This document shows, piece after piece, positions 9,139-18,723 of a stretch of DNA of 64,000 nt. The stretch's first letter is position 1. Every line of letters begins with the position of its first letter. The position numbers and the translations under genes were made by a program. The DNA comes from an uncultured Vibrio sp. (GTDB lineage: Bacteria; Pseudomonadota; Gammaproteobacteria; Enterobacterales; Vibrionaceae), in the NCBI GenBank assembly GCA_947504195.1, contig CANNGN010000005.1, positions 124,001-188,000 on the forward strand, read 5' to 3'. The notes beneath the pieces are model-generated. The model was not told where the DNA came from. It did no database searches and saw only the letters and a program-made list of their open reading frames with translations.

Positions 9139-10758
9139 ATGAGTTTAGCAGGTGGCCATAGAGTTCTTGAGCTTTCATCGCAAGCAGCGTTACTTGAAAG
9201 GTTAGGTTTACTCACTAATTTTGGTTCTAACTTTATTCATGTTTCTGGCGAAGCCGGTTCTGGTAAAACTTGGCTTGCTCAGCGTTACCTCGAAGTCTGG
9301 GCTGCTGATAAAAATCAATCTTTACTCCTCTGTTTCCGTAATCAATCTGATGCTCAACGCAGGCAAACTATCCTTAGCCAACTTCGACGGGAAGTCGAAT
9401 TTGATGAAAATGCCGACTTAGTTGATAGCTTTTGTGAGATCATGGAAGGAGACAACTGTAATATTGTCATTGTCGTCGATGATGCACAGCAGTTGTCGGA
9501 AATCATGCTTACCGAACTCTGGTCTTTGGTTCAAACGGCTCAATTAAGATCAAACTGGTCGATCAGTGTCGTGTTATTTTCTCGTCCAAATTTGCTTGAC
9601 CGCTTATTGAATCGAATCAGTCATGGGCAAGAACAAAAGCCAGTTGATCTGGAAATCGATGTTTTACCGCAAGAAGATGCCGATCGTTTTTTTGAGTTCT
9701 CTGTTATGAGATTTGTTGACGATGATATGGAGCGTAGGGTTCGATTCGCATATAGTAAGGCTAGGAAAACTCCAGGTGAAATAATGGCGTTGGGAGAACA
9801 AAAAATGGAAAAGCGAATCATTATTCGCTCTATCGTCGGGTCACCAATTAATATTGCGATTGTTGTAGTGTTATTGGCATTGGCTATCGGCGGTGGATAT
9901 TGGTGGTTATTAAATCGGACTGTGATGCCTAATAGTGACCACAAGGGACAGCAAGTTACCGATATTGAAGCTTCAGATAGAATAAGGTCTACCGAGCAAA
10001 CCATTATTCCAACGTTACCGGAAATTGATTCTAAAGATGATTCTAACTCCCTCCCTCCCGTTATTGCTGAGAATACGAGTAACGTCGGATTTGACGAGAC
10101 GACAGAAAATCAACGAGTGGTTATCACCTCGGACGTGGTCGATGCATTGTTAGATGGCTCATCTGAAAATTCTCAAATTCTTGATGAGGTTGTCATCGAC
10201 TCGGAATTGACGACTGGGAAACCTGATGAAGACGTTATCAATGTAGATTCTGCTGAAGTCAGTGAATTGATCGCTAGTGGTGAAGCAACTGCAGAGCAAG
10301 TTGAGCAACTCAAACAAGCTGTAACCAGTATACCTGAATCGACATTAGGTGATGAAAATTCAATTATCAGTGTTGCAGAAGAGATCTCCGAACAAGATGA
10401 AAATGCTCAGGCCATAACGAATATTGTTCCAGTGGATGCTGAAGCACTTGCCGCCGCGAATTATCATGAAAGTCAGTTATTATCACTATCCGAAAGTAGT
10501 TATACTTTGCAGTTAGCTGCGTTTAATCGTCAACGTGATGTTGGGCGCTTTATCAACGAGAGTCAATTGGGCGATAAACTTTACGCTTACACGACGATTC
10601 GAAACGGCGTGACTTGGTACATTATGGTTTACGATAATTTCTCGACATTGCAACTCACCCGAGATGCCATTGAAACATTACCGGACTCGATCAAGGCACT
10701 AAATCCTTGGGCAAAATCAATAAGTCAGGTTCATCGTGACATCGAAGCGGGCAAATAA
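9139..10758 (+). CDS. damX: Cell-division protein DamX (AAA domain, SPOR domain)
   Basis: 539 residues. An AAA/ExeA-like ATPase domain (about 10-220) carries Walker A GEAGSGKT at 37-44 and Walker B-like NIVIVVDDAQQ. A membrane helix lies near 236-258 (INIAIVVVLLALAIGGGYWW). An acidic low-complexity linker (about 270-450) precedes a C-terminal SPOR domain (about 455-535, YTLQLAAFNRQRDVGRFI). SPOR domains bind glycan strands lacking stem peptides at the division septum; DamX localises to the septal ring in E. coli. It sits in its usual place between aroB and dam. Confidence 0.94.
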   Translation: MSLAGGHRVLELSSQAALLERLGLLTNFGSNFIHVSGEAGSGKTWLAQRYLEVWAADKNQSLLLCFRNQSDAQRRQTILSQLRREVEFDENADLVDSFCEIMEGDNCNIVIVVDDAQQLSEIMLTELWSLVQTAQLRSNWSISVVLFSRPNLLDRLLNRISHGQEQKPVDLEIDVLPQEDADRFFEFSVMRFVDDDMERRVRFAYSKARKTPGEIMALGEQKMEKRIIIRSIVGSPINIAIVVVLLALAIGGGYWWLLNRTVMPNSDHKGQQVTDIEASDRIRSTEQTIIPTLPEIDSKDDSNSLPPVIAENTSNVGFDETTENQRVVITSDVVDALLDGSSENSQILDEVVIDSELTTGKPDEDVINVDSAEVSELIASGEATAEQVEQLKQAVTSIPESTLGDENSIISVAEEISEQDENAQAITNIVPVDAEALAAANYHESQLLSLSESSYTLQLAAFNRQRDVGRFINESQLGDKLYAYTTIRNGVTWYIMVYDNFSTLQLTRDAIETLPDSIKALNPWAKSISQVHRDIEAGK

Positions 10759-10830
10759 GCCTGAGCTGTCTTAAAAAATATGTTACATTCCGCAGCCTTG
10801 GATTGAAGTAGGTAGTAGAGCAAGTAGTCA

Positions 10831-11655
10831 ATGAAAAAACAGCGCGCCTTTCTCAAATGGGCTGGTGGAAAATACGGATTGGTTGGCGATATTCAACGCT
10901 ATTTACCAGAAGCAACAACATTGGTTGAACCCTTTGTCGGTGCCGGTTCTGTATTTCTTAATACTGACTATGATCGCTACTTGTTGGCCGATATTAATCC
11001 GGACCTAATTAACCTCTATAACCTTCTCAAGGAGAAGCCCGATCTTTACATTAATGAAGCTCGGCGCTGGTTCACTCCTGAAAACAATCGTAAAGAAGCG
11101 TATTTAGCGGTTAGGCAAGATTTTAATCAAACCGACGATATTCTATATCGCTCGCTCGCGTTTCTTTATATGAATCGTTTTGGCTTTAATGGTTTGTGCC
11201 GATATAACAAGAAAGGCGGTTTCAACGTTCCATTTGGGTCGTATAAAAAACCTTATTTTCCTGAAGCAGAACTCGAATTTTTCTCTCAAAAATCGGCCAA
11301 AGCGACCTTTATCTGTGCTGAATACAAACAGACGTTTGAGCAGGCTCCAGATGATAGTGTTGTGTATTGCGATCCTCCTTATGCACCGCTTTCTAATACT
11401 GCAAACTTTACCTCTTATGCTGGTGCAGGCTTTTCTTTAGATGATCAAGCTGGGTTAGCCATTGTCGCTGAGACCGCCGCGCAAGATAGACGTATTCCGG
11501 TTCTTATTTCCAATCACGATACGGTATTGACTCGCCGATTGTATAATGGCGCTAAGTTAAATACGGTCAAAGTGAAACGTACTATTAGCCGAAATGGAGC
11601 AGGTCGCAATAAGGTTGATGAGCTTCTCGCATTGTTCTCACCCTCTAGAGTGTGA
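10831..11655 (+). CDS. dam: DNA adenine methylase Dam (GATC)
   Basis: 274-residue alpha-class N6-adenine methyltransferase. Order of motifs: motif X FLKWAGGK (7-14), SAM-binding motif I EPFVGAGSVF (33-42), catalytic DPPY (181-184). RYNKKGGFNVPFG is the conserved GATC-recognition region. It methylates adenine in GATC and so guides mismatch repair, replication timing and, in Vibrio, chromosome II replication through RctB. The start at 10831 follows damX by 72 bp. Standard length and context. Confidence 0.97.
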   Translation: MKKQRAFLKWAGGKYGLVGDIQRYLPEATTLVEPFVGAGSVFLNTDYDRYLLADINPDLINLYNLLKEKPDLYINEARRWFTPENNRKEAYLAVRQDFNQTDDILYRSLAFLYMNRFGFNGLCRYNKKGGFNVPFGSYKKPYFPEAELEFFSQKSAKATFICAEYKQTFEQAPDDSVVYCDPPYAPLSNTANFTSYAGAGFSLDDQAGLAIVAETAAQDRRIPVLISNHDTVLTRRLYNGAKLNTVKVKRTISRNGAGRNKVDELLALFSPSRV

Positions 11656-11787
11656 CTCTGAGTTTAAATTATACATTTTAGCGATTGATATCGAGTATAT
11701 TGACATTGGTGGCTAGGAACTCGGGTAGAGGTTAGGTAGAATCGCGCTCAATTTCGTACGCCATACAACTGCTAACAGAGGCAAACT

Positions 11788-12462
11788 ATGACTGATTTTC
11801 TTATTGCTCCATCTATTTTATCCGCCGATTTGGCTCGTTTAGGTGATGATGTTGACGCGGTTCTCAAGGCGGGGGCTGATGTTATTCATTTTGACGTAAT
11901 GGATAATCACTATGTTCCAAATTTGACCTTTGGAGCGCCGATCTGTAAAGCACTCCGAGACTACGGTATTACCGCTCCTATTGATGTCCATTTAATGGTA
12001 AACCCTGTCGATCGTATTATCCCTGATTTTGCTGAAGCAGGCGCGACGATGATTACATTTCATGTTGACGCTGTTGATCATGTTGACCGCACTTTGCAAT
12101 TAATTAAGTCATGTGGTTGCCAAGCTGGGGTTGTATTAAACCCTGCGACTCCACTTAGTCACTTAGAGTTTTTAATGGATAAAGTGGACATGATTTTGTT
12201 GATGTCGGTAAACCCTGGGTTCGGTGGTCAGTCTTTCATTCCTCATACATTAGACAAATTACGTCAAGTTCGTGCTTTGATTGACCAGTCGGGGCACGAT
12301 ATTCGTTTGGAAATTGATGGCGGAGTTAAAATAGACAATATCAGAGAAATTGCTGAAGCGGGCGCAGATATGTTTGTTGCTGGTTCGGCCATTTTTGATC
12401 AACCGAATTATAAAGAAGTGATTGATGCCATGCGTGCTGAACTCGCTAAAGTAAACGCATAA
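11788..12462 (+). CDS. rpe: Ribulose-phosphate 3-epimerase
   Basis: 224-residue TIM barrel of the pentose phosphate pathway, interconverting ribulose-5-phosphate and xylulose-5-phosphate. Metal and catalytic motifs are visible: [47 protein letters not shown] and the phosphate-binding EIDGGV and GSAIF. An AGAGGCAAAC ribosome site precedes the ATG. It is followed by a terminator, so gph is probably transcribed separately. Confidence 0.97.
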   Translation: MTDFLIAPSILSADLARLGDDVDAVLKAGADVIHFDVMDNHYVPNLTFGAPICKALRDYGITAPIDVHLMVNPVDRIIPDFAEAGATMITFHVDAVDHVDRTLQLIKSCGCQAGVVLNPATPLSHLEFLMDKVDMILLMSVNPGFGGQSFIPHTLDKLRQVRALIDQSGHDIRLEIDGGVKIDNIREIAEAGADMFVAGSAIFDQPNYKEVIDAMRAELAKVNA

Positions 12463-12483
12463 TTTACTATTCTTGTTTTTAGA

Positions 12484-12507
12484 AGCTCCTTTTAGGGGCT
12501 TTTTTTA
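12484..12507 (+). terminator. rpe terminator
   Basis: Stem AGCTCC/GGGGCT (12484-12489 with 12495-12500, one G-T pair) with a TTTTA loop and seven T residues at 12501-12507. Confidence 0.85.
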
Positions 12508-12636
12508 TAAAATCGTTTTGATTTCTGGATCTCGTTCGCCCCACTCTGATAGCATCAAACTCCGACGATTTTTTTGTGCTTCACTGTTGAAGCTTTGACG
12601 TTTCTAGGATGAACGTTTTTGATAAGAGAGTTTGAA

Positions 12637-13317
12637 ATGTCTTTATCTTCCATTAAATTTATCGCTTTTGATCTTGATGGCACTTTGCTTGATAGTGTGC
12701 CTGATCTTGCGATTGCAGCAGATCAAGCCGCACAATCATTAGGTTACCCAGCAGTATCTGAGACTCAGGTTCGTGACTATGTAGGGAATGGCGCTGATAT
12801 TCTGATTGGGCGAAGTTTAAGCCGTAGTCTAGAAATTGATCCAATGATTTCAGCAGATACTCTCAAAGAAGCACGAGTGCGTTTTGATGATTTCTATGCT
12901 GCTACTGGGCATAAGTCGAGTCACTTATATGAAGATGTGTTATCGACATTGTCAGCACTCTCTCAAGCGGGCTATTCAATGGCCGTCGTCACGAACAAAC
13001 CACTGAAATTTGTTCCGGAGATTTTGGCACAACATGGTATTGCTGAATTCTTCTGTGAAGTCATCGGTGGAGACAGCTTTCCTGTCCGCAAACCCGATCC
13101 AGTTGCACTTAACTGGCTGATGGAAAAGTATTCCGTGACTGCTGAACAATTTTTAATGATTGGTGATTCTAAGAATGATATTTTGGCTGCGAGAAACGCT
13201 CGCTGCTTATCGTTTGGGTTGACCTATGGTTACAATCACGGAGTGCCGATTTCGGAGTCAAACCCTGACTATGTAGCCGACAATATAAATGAATTACTCA
13301 AATTGCTGATTGTTTGA
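12637..13317 (+). CDS. gph: Phosphoglycolate phosphatase (HAD family)
   Basis: 226-residue haloacid-dehalogenase hydrolase that removes phosphoglycolate formed in DNA repair. HAD motif I FDLDGTLLDS (DxDGTL), motif II VVTNKP, motif III lysine KPDP, motif IV MIGDSKNDI. Helical cap between motifs I and II (C1 type). The ATG at 12637 has AAGAGAG at a good distance; the upstream TTG at 12619 does not. It follows rpe as in other gammaproteobacteria. Confidence 0.95.
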   Translation: MSLSSIKFIAFDLDGTLLDSVPDLAIAADQAAQSLGYPAVSETQVRDYVGNGADILIGRSLSRSLEIDPMISADTLKEARVRFDDFYAATGHKSSHLYEDVLSTLSALSQAGYSMAVVTNKPLKFVPEILAQHGIAEFFCEVIGGDSFPVRKPDPVALNWLMEKYSVTAEQFLMIGDSKNDILAARNARCLSFGLTYGYNHGVPISESNPDYVADNINELLKLLIV

Positions 13318-13424
13318 ATAAAAAGCGGTTTAATCTCTAGCATTATACTTGCCAATGAGTACACTTCATTAAAAAGATGAAAAGAAAAATATCTACCCAT
13401 ATTGCATAAAAGGAAAACGAAGTT

Positions 13425-14441
13425 ATGAGCAAGCCCATTGTATTTAGTGGTGTTCAACCATCAGGTGAACTAAGTATAGGTAATTACTTGGGTGCTCTAC
13501 GTCAGTGGCAACAAATGCAAGATGATTACGATTGTTCTTATTGTATTGTTGATTTACATGCGATTACTGTCCGTCAAAACCCTGAGGCGCTAAGAGAAGC
13601 GACATTAGATGCGCTAGCAATTTGTTTAGCGGTTGGAGTTGACCCTAAGAAGAGCACGCTATTTGTTCAGTCTCATGCACCTGAACATGCTCAAATGAGT
13701 TGGTTGCTAAATTGTTATACCCAAATGGGTGAACTGAATCGTATGACTCAGTTTAAAGATAAATCTCAACGTTATGCTAATGATGTGAATGCCGGATTAT
13801 ACAGTTATCCTGTGTTGATGGCGGCTGATATTTTATTGTATGGAGCAGATCAAGTACCCGTTGGAAGTGATCAAAAGCAACACCTTGAACTTGCGCGCGA
13901 TATTGCCACCCGATTCAATAATATTTACAGTCCGGAATCGCCAATATTTACTGTGCCCGAACCGTATATTCCGACGGTAAATGCTCGTGTCATGAGCTTG
14001 CAGGATGCGTCGAAGAAGATGTCGAAATCGGATGATAATCGGAAAAATGTCATCACTTTGCTTGAAGAGCCGAAATCGATTCTTAAGAAGATCAATAAAG
14101 CGCAAACGGATACTGAAACACCGCCGCGTATTGCTCATGATATTGAGACGAAAGGCGGGATCTCTAACTTGATGGGACTGTACTCAGCCGCAACCGGCCT
14201 TTCTTTTGCAGAGATTGAGGCTAAGTATCAAGACATGGAAATGTATGGTCCATTCAAAAAAGAAGTGGGTGAGGCGATTGTCTCGATGTTAGAGCCAATT
14301 CAATCTGAATATCATCGCATTCGAGCTGATCGTGGCTATTTAAATGATGTTATGTCTGAAGGTGCAGAGAAAGCATCCTCAAGAGCGAGTATCATGCTCA
14401 AACGCGCTTATGACGCAGTTGGATTTATTCCTCGTTCATAA
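13425..14441 (+). CDS. trpS: Tryptophanyl-tRNA synthetase
   Basis: 338-residue class I aminoacyl-tRNA synthetase. The HIGH-like motif is SIGNYLG near residue 17 and KMSKS appears as [12 protein letters not shown]. It charges tRNA-Trp. It closes the rpe-gph-trpS set; the gap after gph is 107 bp, so a separate promoter is possible. Length and motif spacing are those of bacterial TrpS. Confidence 0.97.
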   Translation: MSKPIVFSGVQPSGELSIGNYLGALRQWQQMQDDYDCSYCIVDLHAITVRQNPEALREATLDALAICLAVGVDPKKSTLFVQSHAPEHAQMSWLLNCYTQMGELNRMTQFKDKSQRYANDVNAGLYSYPVLMAADILLYGADQVPVGSDQKQHLELARDIATRFNNIYSPESPIFTVPEPYIPTVNARVMSLQDASKKMSKSDDNRKNVITLLEEPKSILKKINKAQTDTETPPRIAHDIETKGGISNLMGLYSAATGLSFAEIEAKYQDMEMYGPFKKEVGEAIVSMLEPIQSEYHRIRADRGYLNDVMSEGAEKASSRASIMLKRAYDAVGFIPRS

Positions 14442-14463
14442 ACGACAATGGCAGTGTAACGAT

Positions 14464-14494
14464 AAAGCTCTGACTCGTATGTTGGGGCTTTTTT
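14464..14494 (+). terminator. Probable trpS terminator
   Basis: AAAGCTC (14464-14470) pairs with GGGCTTT (14485-14491, one G-T pair) around a large loop and runs into a T-tract. Confidence 0.5.
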
Positions 14495-14563
14495 GTTTGT
14501 ATTTTTTTAAAGCTATTGCACAATGCAACACAAAGCTCCCTTAACTATTATATCGCGACATTT

Positions 14564-15142
14564 ATGCTATTAATTATCGATAATTACGATTCGTTTACTT
14601 ATAACCTTTATCAATACTTTTGCGAGTTGGGGTGTGATGTTGAGGTGTATCGAAATGATGAGATCGACATTGCTGCGATAGAGCAACTTGCTCCGAGCCA
14701 TCTAGTCATTTCACCCGGACCTAAAACACCAAATGAAGCGGGAATTTCTTTGGATGTGATTCATCATTTTGCTGGAAAGCTTCCTATTCTCGGTGTCTGT
14801 TTAGGGCATCAAACAATTGCTCAAGCTTTCGGAGGAAAAGTAGTAAGAGCAAGGCAGGTTATGCATGGCAAAACATCGGCGATTCAACATAATAATAAGA
14901 GTGTCTTTCTAGGTTTGAATAATCCTTTGACGGTGACACGTTACCATTCGCTGGTGGTTGAGAAAGAGTCTCTACCCGATTGCTTTGAAGTCACCGCCTG
15001 GAGCCTTGATAGCTCGGGAAACGTTGATGAAATCATGGGATATCGGCATAAAACTTTGGCATTAGACGCGGTGCAATTCCACCCGGAATCGATCAAAACT
15101 GAACAGGGGCATGAACTGCTTGCGAATTTTCTGAATCGGTAG
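14564..15142 (+). CDS. pabA: Glutamine amidotransferase, aminodeoxychorismate synthase component II
   Basis: 192-residue class I glutamine amidotransferase supplying ammonia to PabB for 4-amino-4-deoxychorismate (folate pathway). It begins [19 protein letters not shown]; the catalytic triad is the cysteine in GVCLGHQ and the His-Glu pair in QFHPESI. The in-frame start 16 codons upstream adds residues not seen in the family. TrpG is a close paralogue, but the stand-alone position before argD is the usual pabA place in Vibrio. Confidence 0.92.
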   Translation: MLLIIDNYDSFTYNLYQYFCELGCDVEVYRNDEIDIAAIEQLAPSHLVISPGPKTPNEAGISLDVIHHFAGKLPILGVCLGHQTIAQAFGGKVVRARQVMHGKTSAIQHNNKSVFLGLNNPLTVTRYHSLVVEKESLPDCFEVTAWSLDSSGNVDEIMGYRHKTLALDAVQFHPESIKTEQGHELLANFLNR

Positions 15143-15210
15143 CGGATTAGTTCTCTTTATATATATTTATTCAGTTTATTTGCCTTCTTAGTGATTATTA
15201 ACTTAACTTT

Positions 15211-15250
15211 TATGAATATTTAGTCATAATGAGTTGTATGGAAGTTCATT
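15211..15250. promoter_or_regulatory. ArgR box pair upstream of argD
   Basis: TATGAATATTTAGTCATA at 15211-15228 matches the ARG-box consensus TNTGAATWWWWATTCANW at 15 of 16 defined positions. A weaker second box at 15233-15250 (GTTGTATGGAAGTTCATT) matches 11 of 16, four bases further. Position and paired layout fit arginine repression of argD. Confidence 0.6.
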
Positions 15251-15399
15251 TTACGAGTGTAATTGAAGGCTTTCTCAACGATGAATAGAAATTATGTGGT
15301 CAAATATACGATTTGGGCTTAAATCTGGATAAAAGAAGTCGTCTATACTGACATAAAATGATGACACTTAAAGATAGTGTAGCAAGAAAGGAAAACAAA

Positions 15400-16614
15400 A
15401 TGACGAATGATAATAAGGTCGAGCGGTCACTATTTGATGATGTAATGGTGCCATGTTATAGCCCAATGGCGATGATCCCGGTTAAAGGTGAAGGTTCTCG
15501 TTTGTGGGATCAAGAAGGTACTGAATACATCGATTTTGCAGGCGGAATTGCCGTGAGCTGCCTTGGTCATTGCCACCCTGTGATGGTGAAAGCATTGACA
15601 GATCAAGCGAATAAAGTCTGGCATTTAAGTAATGTTATGACTAACGAGCCAGCGTTGCGTTTGGCGAAAAAACTCACTGATCTCTCATTTGCAGAGCGCG
15701 TGTTTTTCTCAAACTCTGGGGCAGAAGCCAATGAGGCTGCACTAAAATTAGCGCGTCGTTGGGCTGCGGAGACCTATGATGAAAATAAATCAGAAATCAT
15801 CGCGTTTAACCAAGGCTTTCATGGGCGTACATTTTTTACCGTAACTGTGGGTGGTCAAGCATCTTATTCCGATGGGTTTGGGCCTAAACCTTCTGATGTG
15901 ACCCATTTACCGTTTAACGACATCGAAACGCTCAAAGCTCATATTTCTGACCGCACCTGCGCGGTGATGATGGAGCCTTTACAAGGTGAAGGTGGAATCA
16001 TTTCGCCAAGCGATGAGTTTGCTAAAGCAGTTCGTGATTTGTGTGATGAGCACAATGCGTTACTCATTTTCGATGAAGTTCAGACGGGTAATGGCCGTAC
16101 TGGGGAGTTTTATGCTTACCAAGGGCTTGGTGTTACTCCTGATATCCTAAGTACTGCTAAGTCATTAGGGGGTGGTTTCCCTATTGGTGCGATGTTAACT
16201 ACAGAAAAGTTAGCACAGCATTTTAAAGTGGGTGTTCACGGATCGACTTACGGTGGCAACCCACTGGCGTGTGCTGTCGCAGAAGCTGTTATCGATACAA
16301 TCTCTAAGCCTGATGTTCTTGCTGGTGTTTTGGAACGCGAGCAACTTTTCAGAAACGGGCTAACCGCTATCAATGATAAGTACAATATTTTCAGTGAGTT
16401 CCGTGGAAAAGGCTTATTACTTGGTGCGGTAATGAATGATGAATGGAAAGATCGTGCTCGAGATGTACTCGTCGCAGCAGGAGAGTGTGGACTATTATTA
16501 TTAGTAGCAGGCCCAAATGTTGTACGATTTACTCCCTCTTTGGTCATTTCAGAACAAGAGATTAAAGAAGGCTTAGCACGTTTAGAAAAGGCGGTGGCTT
16601 CACTTATCGCATAA
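15400..16614 (+). CDS. argD: Acetylornithine/succinyldiaminopimelate (succinylornithine) aminotransferase
   Basis: 404-residue fold-type I PLP aminotransferase. Motifs: [33 protein letters not shown], the [13 protein letters not shown] aspartate, and the PLP lysine in [15 protein letters not shown]. It makes N-acetylornithine in arginine synthesis and can act in the diaminopimelate pathway and, where present, the succinylornithine pathway. The ATG at 15400 has AAGGAAAA just upstream; the ATG 14 codons earlier does not. In Vibrio this gene normally starts an argD/astC-astA-astD group; here astA and astD are gone, leaving only the biosynthetic roles. Confidence 0.94.
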   Translation: MTNDNKVERSLFDDVMVPCYSPMAMIPVKGEGSRLWDQEGTEYIDFAGGIAVSCLGHCHPVMVKALTDQANKVWHLSNVMTNEPALRLAKKLTDLSFAERVFFSNSGAEANEAALKLARRWAAETYDENKSEIIAFNQGFHGRTFFTVTVGGQASYSDGFGPKPSDVTHLPFNDIETLKAHISDRTCAVMMEPLQGEGGIISPSDEFAKAVRDLCDEHNALLIFDEVQTGNGRTGEFYAYQGLGVTPDILSTAKSLGGGFPIGAMLTTEKLAQHFKVGVHGSTYGGNPLACAVAEAVIDTISKPDVLAGVLEREQLFRNGLTAINDKYNIFSEFRGKGLLLGAVMNDEWKDRARDVLVAAGECGLLLLVAGPNVVRFTPSLVISEQEIKEGLARLEKAVASLIA

Positions 16615-16621
16615 TGTAAAT

Positions 16622-16651
16622 ACGTCTAAGAAGTACAGGCTTCTTAGACGT
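16622..16651 (+). terminator. 12-bp-stem hairpin after argD
   Basis: ACGTCTAAGAAG (16622-16633) and its exact complement (16640-16651) flank a TACAGG loop, eight bases after the argD stop. There is no T-tract, so it may be a weak or Rho-assisted terminator, or a 3'-end protecting hairpin. Confidence 0.5.
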
Positions 16652-16698
16652 CAATATCTTCGTGCAAGGTCAACGGTTGAATTGACTCTGTACGTTAT

Positions 16699-16818
16699 TC
16701 AATGGTGGCAAACATCTTGGTGTGTGATCAACTCGGTAGTGTTCTCCCACAACTTCACACTATGCTTATTAGCAATACCTTGTTTCAAGATTTCAGGACG
16801 ACCCCGTTCTTTTTACTG
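16699..16818 (-). pseudogene. Short coding-like remnant of unknown origin
   Basis: On the minus strand an open stretch of about 37 codons with no start of its own reads KERGRPEILKQGIANKHS and continues to a TGA at 16699. It has coding-like composition but no family I recognise. It sits in the gap left by astA/astD. It could be debris of a former gene or chance. Confidence 0.25.
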
Positions 16819-16913
16819 CTCAAGGTCCAATTGTAAGGAGATGGTTTACACATCTTATTGAAGATGAACAGTTGGAAATTCCTGCAGTATGTTCGCCTGG
16901 GATTCATCTCTAG
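16812..16913 (+). pseudogene. 3' scar of astD (succinylglutamate semialdehyde dehydrogenase)
   Basis: The frame ending at the TAG 16911-16913 reads LIEDEQLEIPAVCSPGIHL at its end. This resembles the extreme C-terminus of AstD proteins (E. coli ends around SLTLPATLNPGLDF), and astD is expected exactly here, between argD/astC and the DUF1338 gene. The rest of astD and all of astA are missing. The similarity covers about 20 residues only, so the call rests on position plus the L-x-x-P-A-x-x-x-P-G pattern. Confidence 0.5.
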
Positions 16914-16933
16914 CTCACGATTAAGGAAGCGCT

Positions 16934-17731
16934 ATGACACCTGAACAACTGTTTTCTTACCTATGGCAGGATTATGCATCTCGCCTTTGTCCTTCAGCAC
17001 ATAAAATAAAAGACTTATTGCAAGAAGAGAGAGAGTTGATTAACGACCATATTGCTCTAAGAACCTTTAATATTGAGCCTCTTGGTCTAGAGACATTAGC
17101 TGCTCAGTTTGCAAAACTAGGGTATCAAGTCGGTGGAAAATATCATTTTGAGGCAAAAAAATTAAGGGCGAGGCATTATGAGCATCCAAATCCCGATTTA
17201 CCAAAAGTATTTATTAGCGAACTCTTGGTTGAAGAACTGTCCATCACTGCTCAGAAAGTTATACGTAGCTTAGTTGCACAAGTCGATTCACACTATTTTT
17301 CTGAACCTGACTTTCTTTACGCTGGACGTCCATGGTCACTCTCAATTGAGCAGTACCACCTTCTATCGGAAGAAAGCGAATATGCGGCTTGGGTCGCTGC
17401 TCACGGTTATGGCGCTAACCACTTTACGGTCAGTGTGAATCAATTGAATCGATTCGAGCAAGTCAAAAACGTTAATCAGTACCTAAGACAACATGACTTC
17501 GCAATCAATGAGTCTGGTGGAGAAGTGAAGGGAACACCAGAATTGATGCTGGAACAATCCTCCACCATGGCGGATATTGTGGAGGTTTCCTTGATAGAGA
17601 CAGAGCTTCGCTTACCAGGAGGTTTTTATGAATTCGCTAAACGTTATCCTACCGATAGTGGTGTGTTATACAGTGGCTTTGTAGAAGCATCGGCGAATAA
17701 AATTTTTGAAAGTACCGATCGACGTCTTTAA
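16934..17731 (+). CDS. DUF1338 family protein
   Basis: 265 residues with a DUF1338-type vicinal-oxygen-chelate fold. H38 in NDHIALRTFN and E-x-S late in the protein (IVEVSLIETELRLPGGFYEFAKRYP) are likely metal ligands. Larger DUF1338 members (YdcJ/HglS) are Fe(II)-dependent 2-oxoadipate dioxygenase/decarboxylases; the short version next to ast genes in Vibrio has no function I can name. Its presence after the loss of astA/astD shows that it is kept independently of them. An AAGGAAGCGCT ribosome site precedes the ATG. Confidence 0.8.
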   Translation: MTPEQLFSYLWQDYASRLCPSAHKIKDLLQEERELINDHIALRTFNIEPLGLETLAAQFAKLGYQVGGKYHFEAKKLRARHYEHPNPDLPKVFISELLVEELSITAQKVIRSLVAQVDSHYFSEPDFLYAGRPWSLSIEQYHLLSEESEYAAWVAAHGYGANHFTVSVNQLNRFEQVKNVNQYLRQHDFAINESGGEVKGTPELMLEQSSTMADIVEVSLIETELRLPGGFYEFAKRYPTDSGVLYSGFVEASANKIFESTDRRL

Positions 17732-17757
17732 TCCAACAAAACAATGCGCCAGAAAAT

Positions 17758-17795
17758 AAAAAACCACTTCAAGATTTGAAGTGGTTTTTTAATTA
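17758..17795. terminator. Bidirectional terminator between DUF1338 gene and crp
   Basis: Ten-base stem AACCACTTCA (17761-17770) with TGAAGTGGTT (17776-17785), a five-base loop, T-run on the right and A-run on the left, serving both convergent genes. Confidence 0.88.
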
Positions 17796-17815
17796 AATTA
17801 CTGAAAAGTGGGAGC

Positions 17816-18448
17816 TTAACGAGTTCCGTAAACGACGATAGTTTTACCGTGCGCTGAAATTAGGTTTTGCTCTTCAAGCATTTTCAGGATTCGGCCAACA
17901 GTTTCACGTGAACAGCCAACAATTTGTCCAATCTCTTGACGAGTGATTTTGATTTGCATTCCGTCAGGGTGTGTCATTGCGTCAGGTTGTTTTGCTAAGT
18001 TCAATAGCGTTTGAGCAATACGACCTGTCACATCCAAGAACGCAAGATCACCTACTTTACGGCTAGTCACGTGCAGACGGCGAGCCATTTGTGACGAAAG
18101 GCGCATCAAAATATCTGGATTGACTTGGATAAGCTGGCGGAATTTCTTAAATGAGATTTCAGCGACTTCACATGGTGACTTTGCTCGAACCCAAGCGGTA
18201 CGCTCTTGATCTTCTTCAAATAAACCAAGCTCACCGATAAAGTCACCCTGATTTAGATAAGAGAGAATCATCTCTTTACCTTCTTCATCTTTAATCAGTA
18301 CCGCGACAGAACCTTTTACGATGTAGTAAAGAGTTTCCGCCTTTTCACCTGCGTGAATCAAAGTACTTTTTGATGGGTATTTATGAATATGACAGTGTGA
18401 AAGAAACCACTCTAACGTTGGATCTGTTTGAGGTTTACCTAGAACCAT
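17816..18448 (-). CDS. crp: cAMP receptor protein CRP
   Basis: 210 residues, exactly the usual CRP length with the start [19 protein letters not shown]; the in-frame ATG 19 codons upstream is ignored. The cyclic nucleotide pocket GELGLF...RTAWVRA carries the phosphate-binding arginine. The C-terminal helix-turn-helix reads [20 protein letters not shown] with the recognition-helix R-E-T-x-x-R. Global activator of catabolic, competence and biofilm genes in Vibrio. The 275-bp upstream gap includes CRP-like sites, suggesting autoregulation. Confidence 0.97.
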   Translation of the reverse strand: MVLGKPQTDPTLEWFLSHCHIHKYPSKSTLIHAGEKAETLYYIVKGSVAVLIKDEEGKEMILSYLNQGDFIGELGLFEEDQERTAWVRAKSPCEVAEISFKKFRQLIQVNPDILMRLSSQMARRLHVTSRKVGDLAFLDVTGRIAQTLLNLAKQPDAMTHPDGMQIKITRQEIGQIVGCSRETVGRILKMLEEQNLISAHGKTIVVYGTR

Positions 18449-18637
18449 AATATCTCTCTTCCTATGCAGGGTATACTTGCTGTTTCGTGTAGTAGCTATG
18501 CCCAATTGCGATAATTCTACTCTAAGAGTTGGAGAAAACGCGCAAGGTATTTTCTAATTCTGAATTAAATAATATCCTTTTTCGGGCTCAATTTCTTGAT
18601 TTTAATCGTGTGACACGTGCAAAATTCTACGCAAAAG

Positions 18638-18653
18638 TGTGCACATGGTCACG
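18638..18653. promoter_or_regulatory. Candidate CRP site upstream of crp
   Basis: TGTGC-N6-TCACG matches TGTGA-N6-TCACA with one change per half-site, 190 bp upstream of crp. A second half-site, TGTGACACGTG, begins at 18609. Both lie in the crp-prkB gap; the distance from the crp promoter is unknown. Confidence 0.45.
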
Positions 18654-18723
18654 CTATTGGAAGTAAATTAAAGGAACGCTGTTCGATTAACGGTGCGCTA
18701 CCCCTTAATTTATGTGATAGCCG

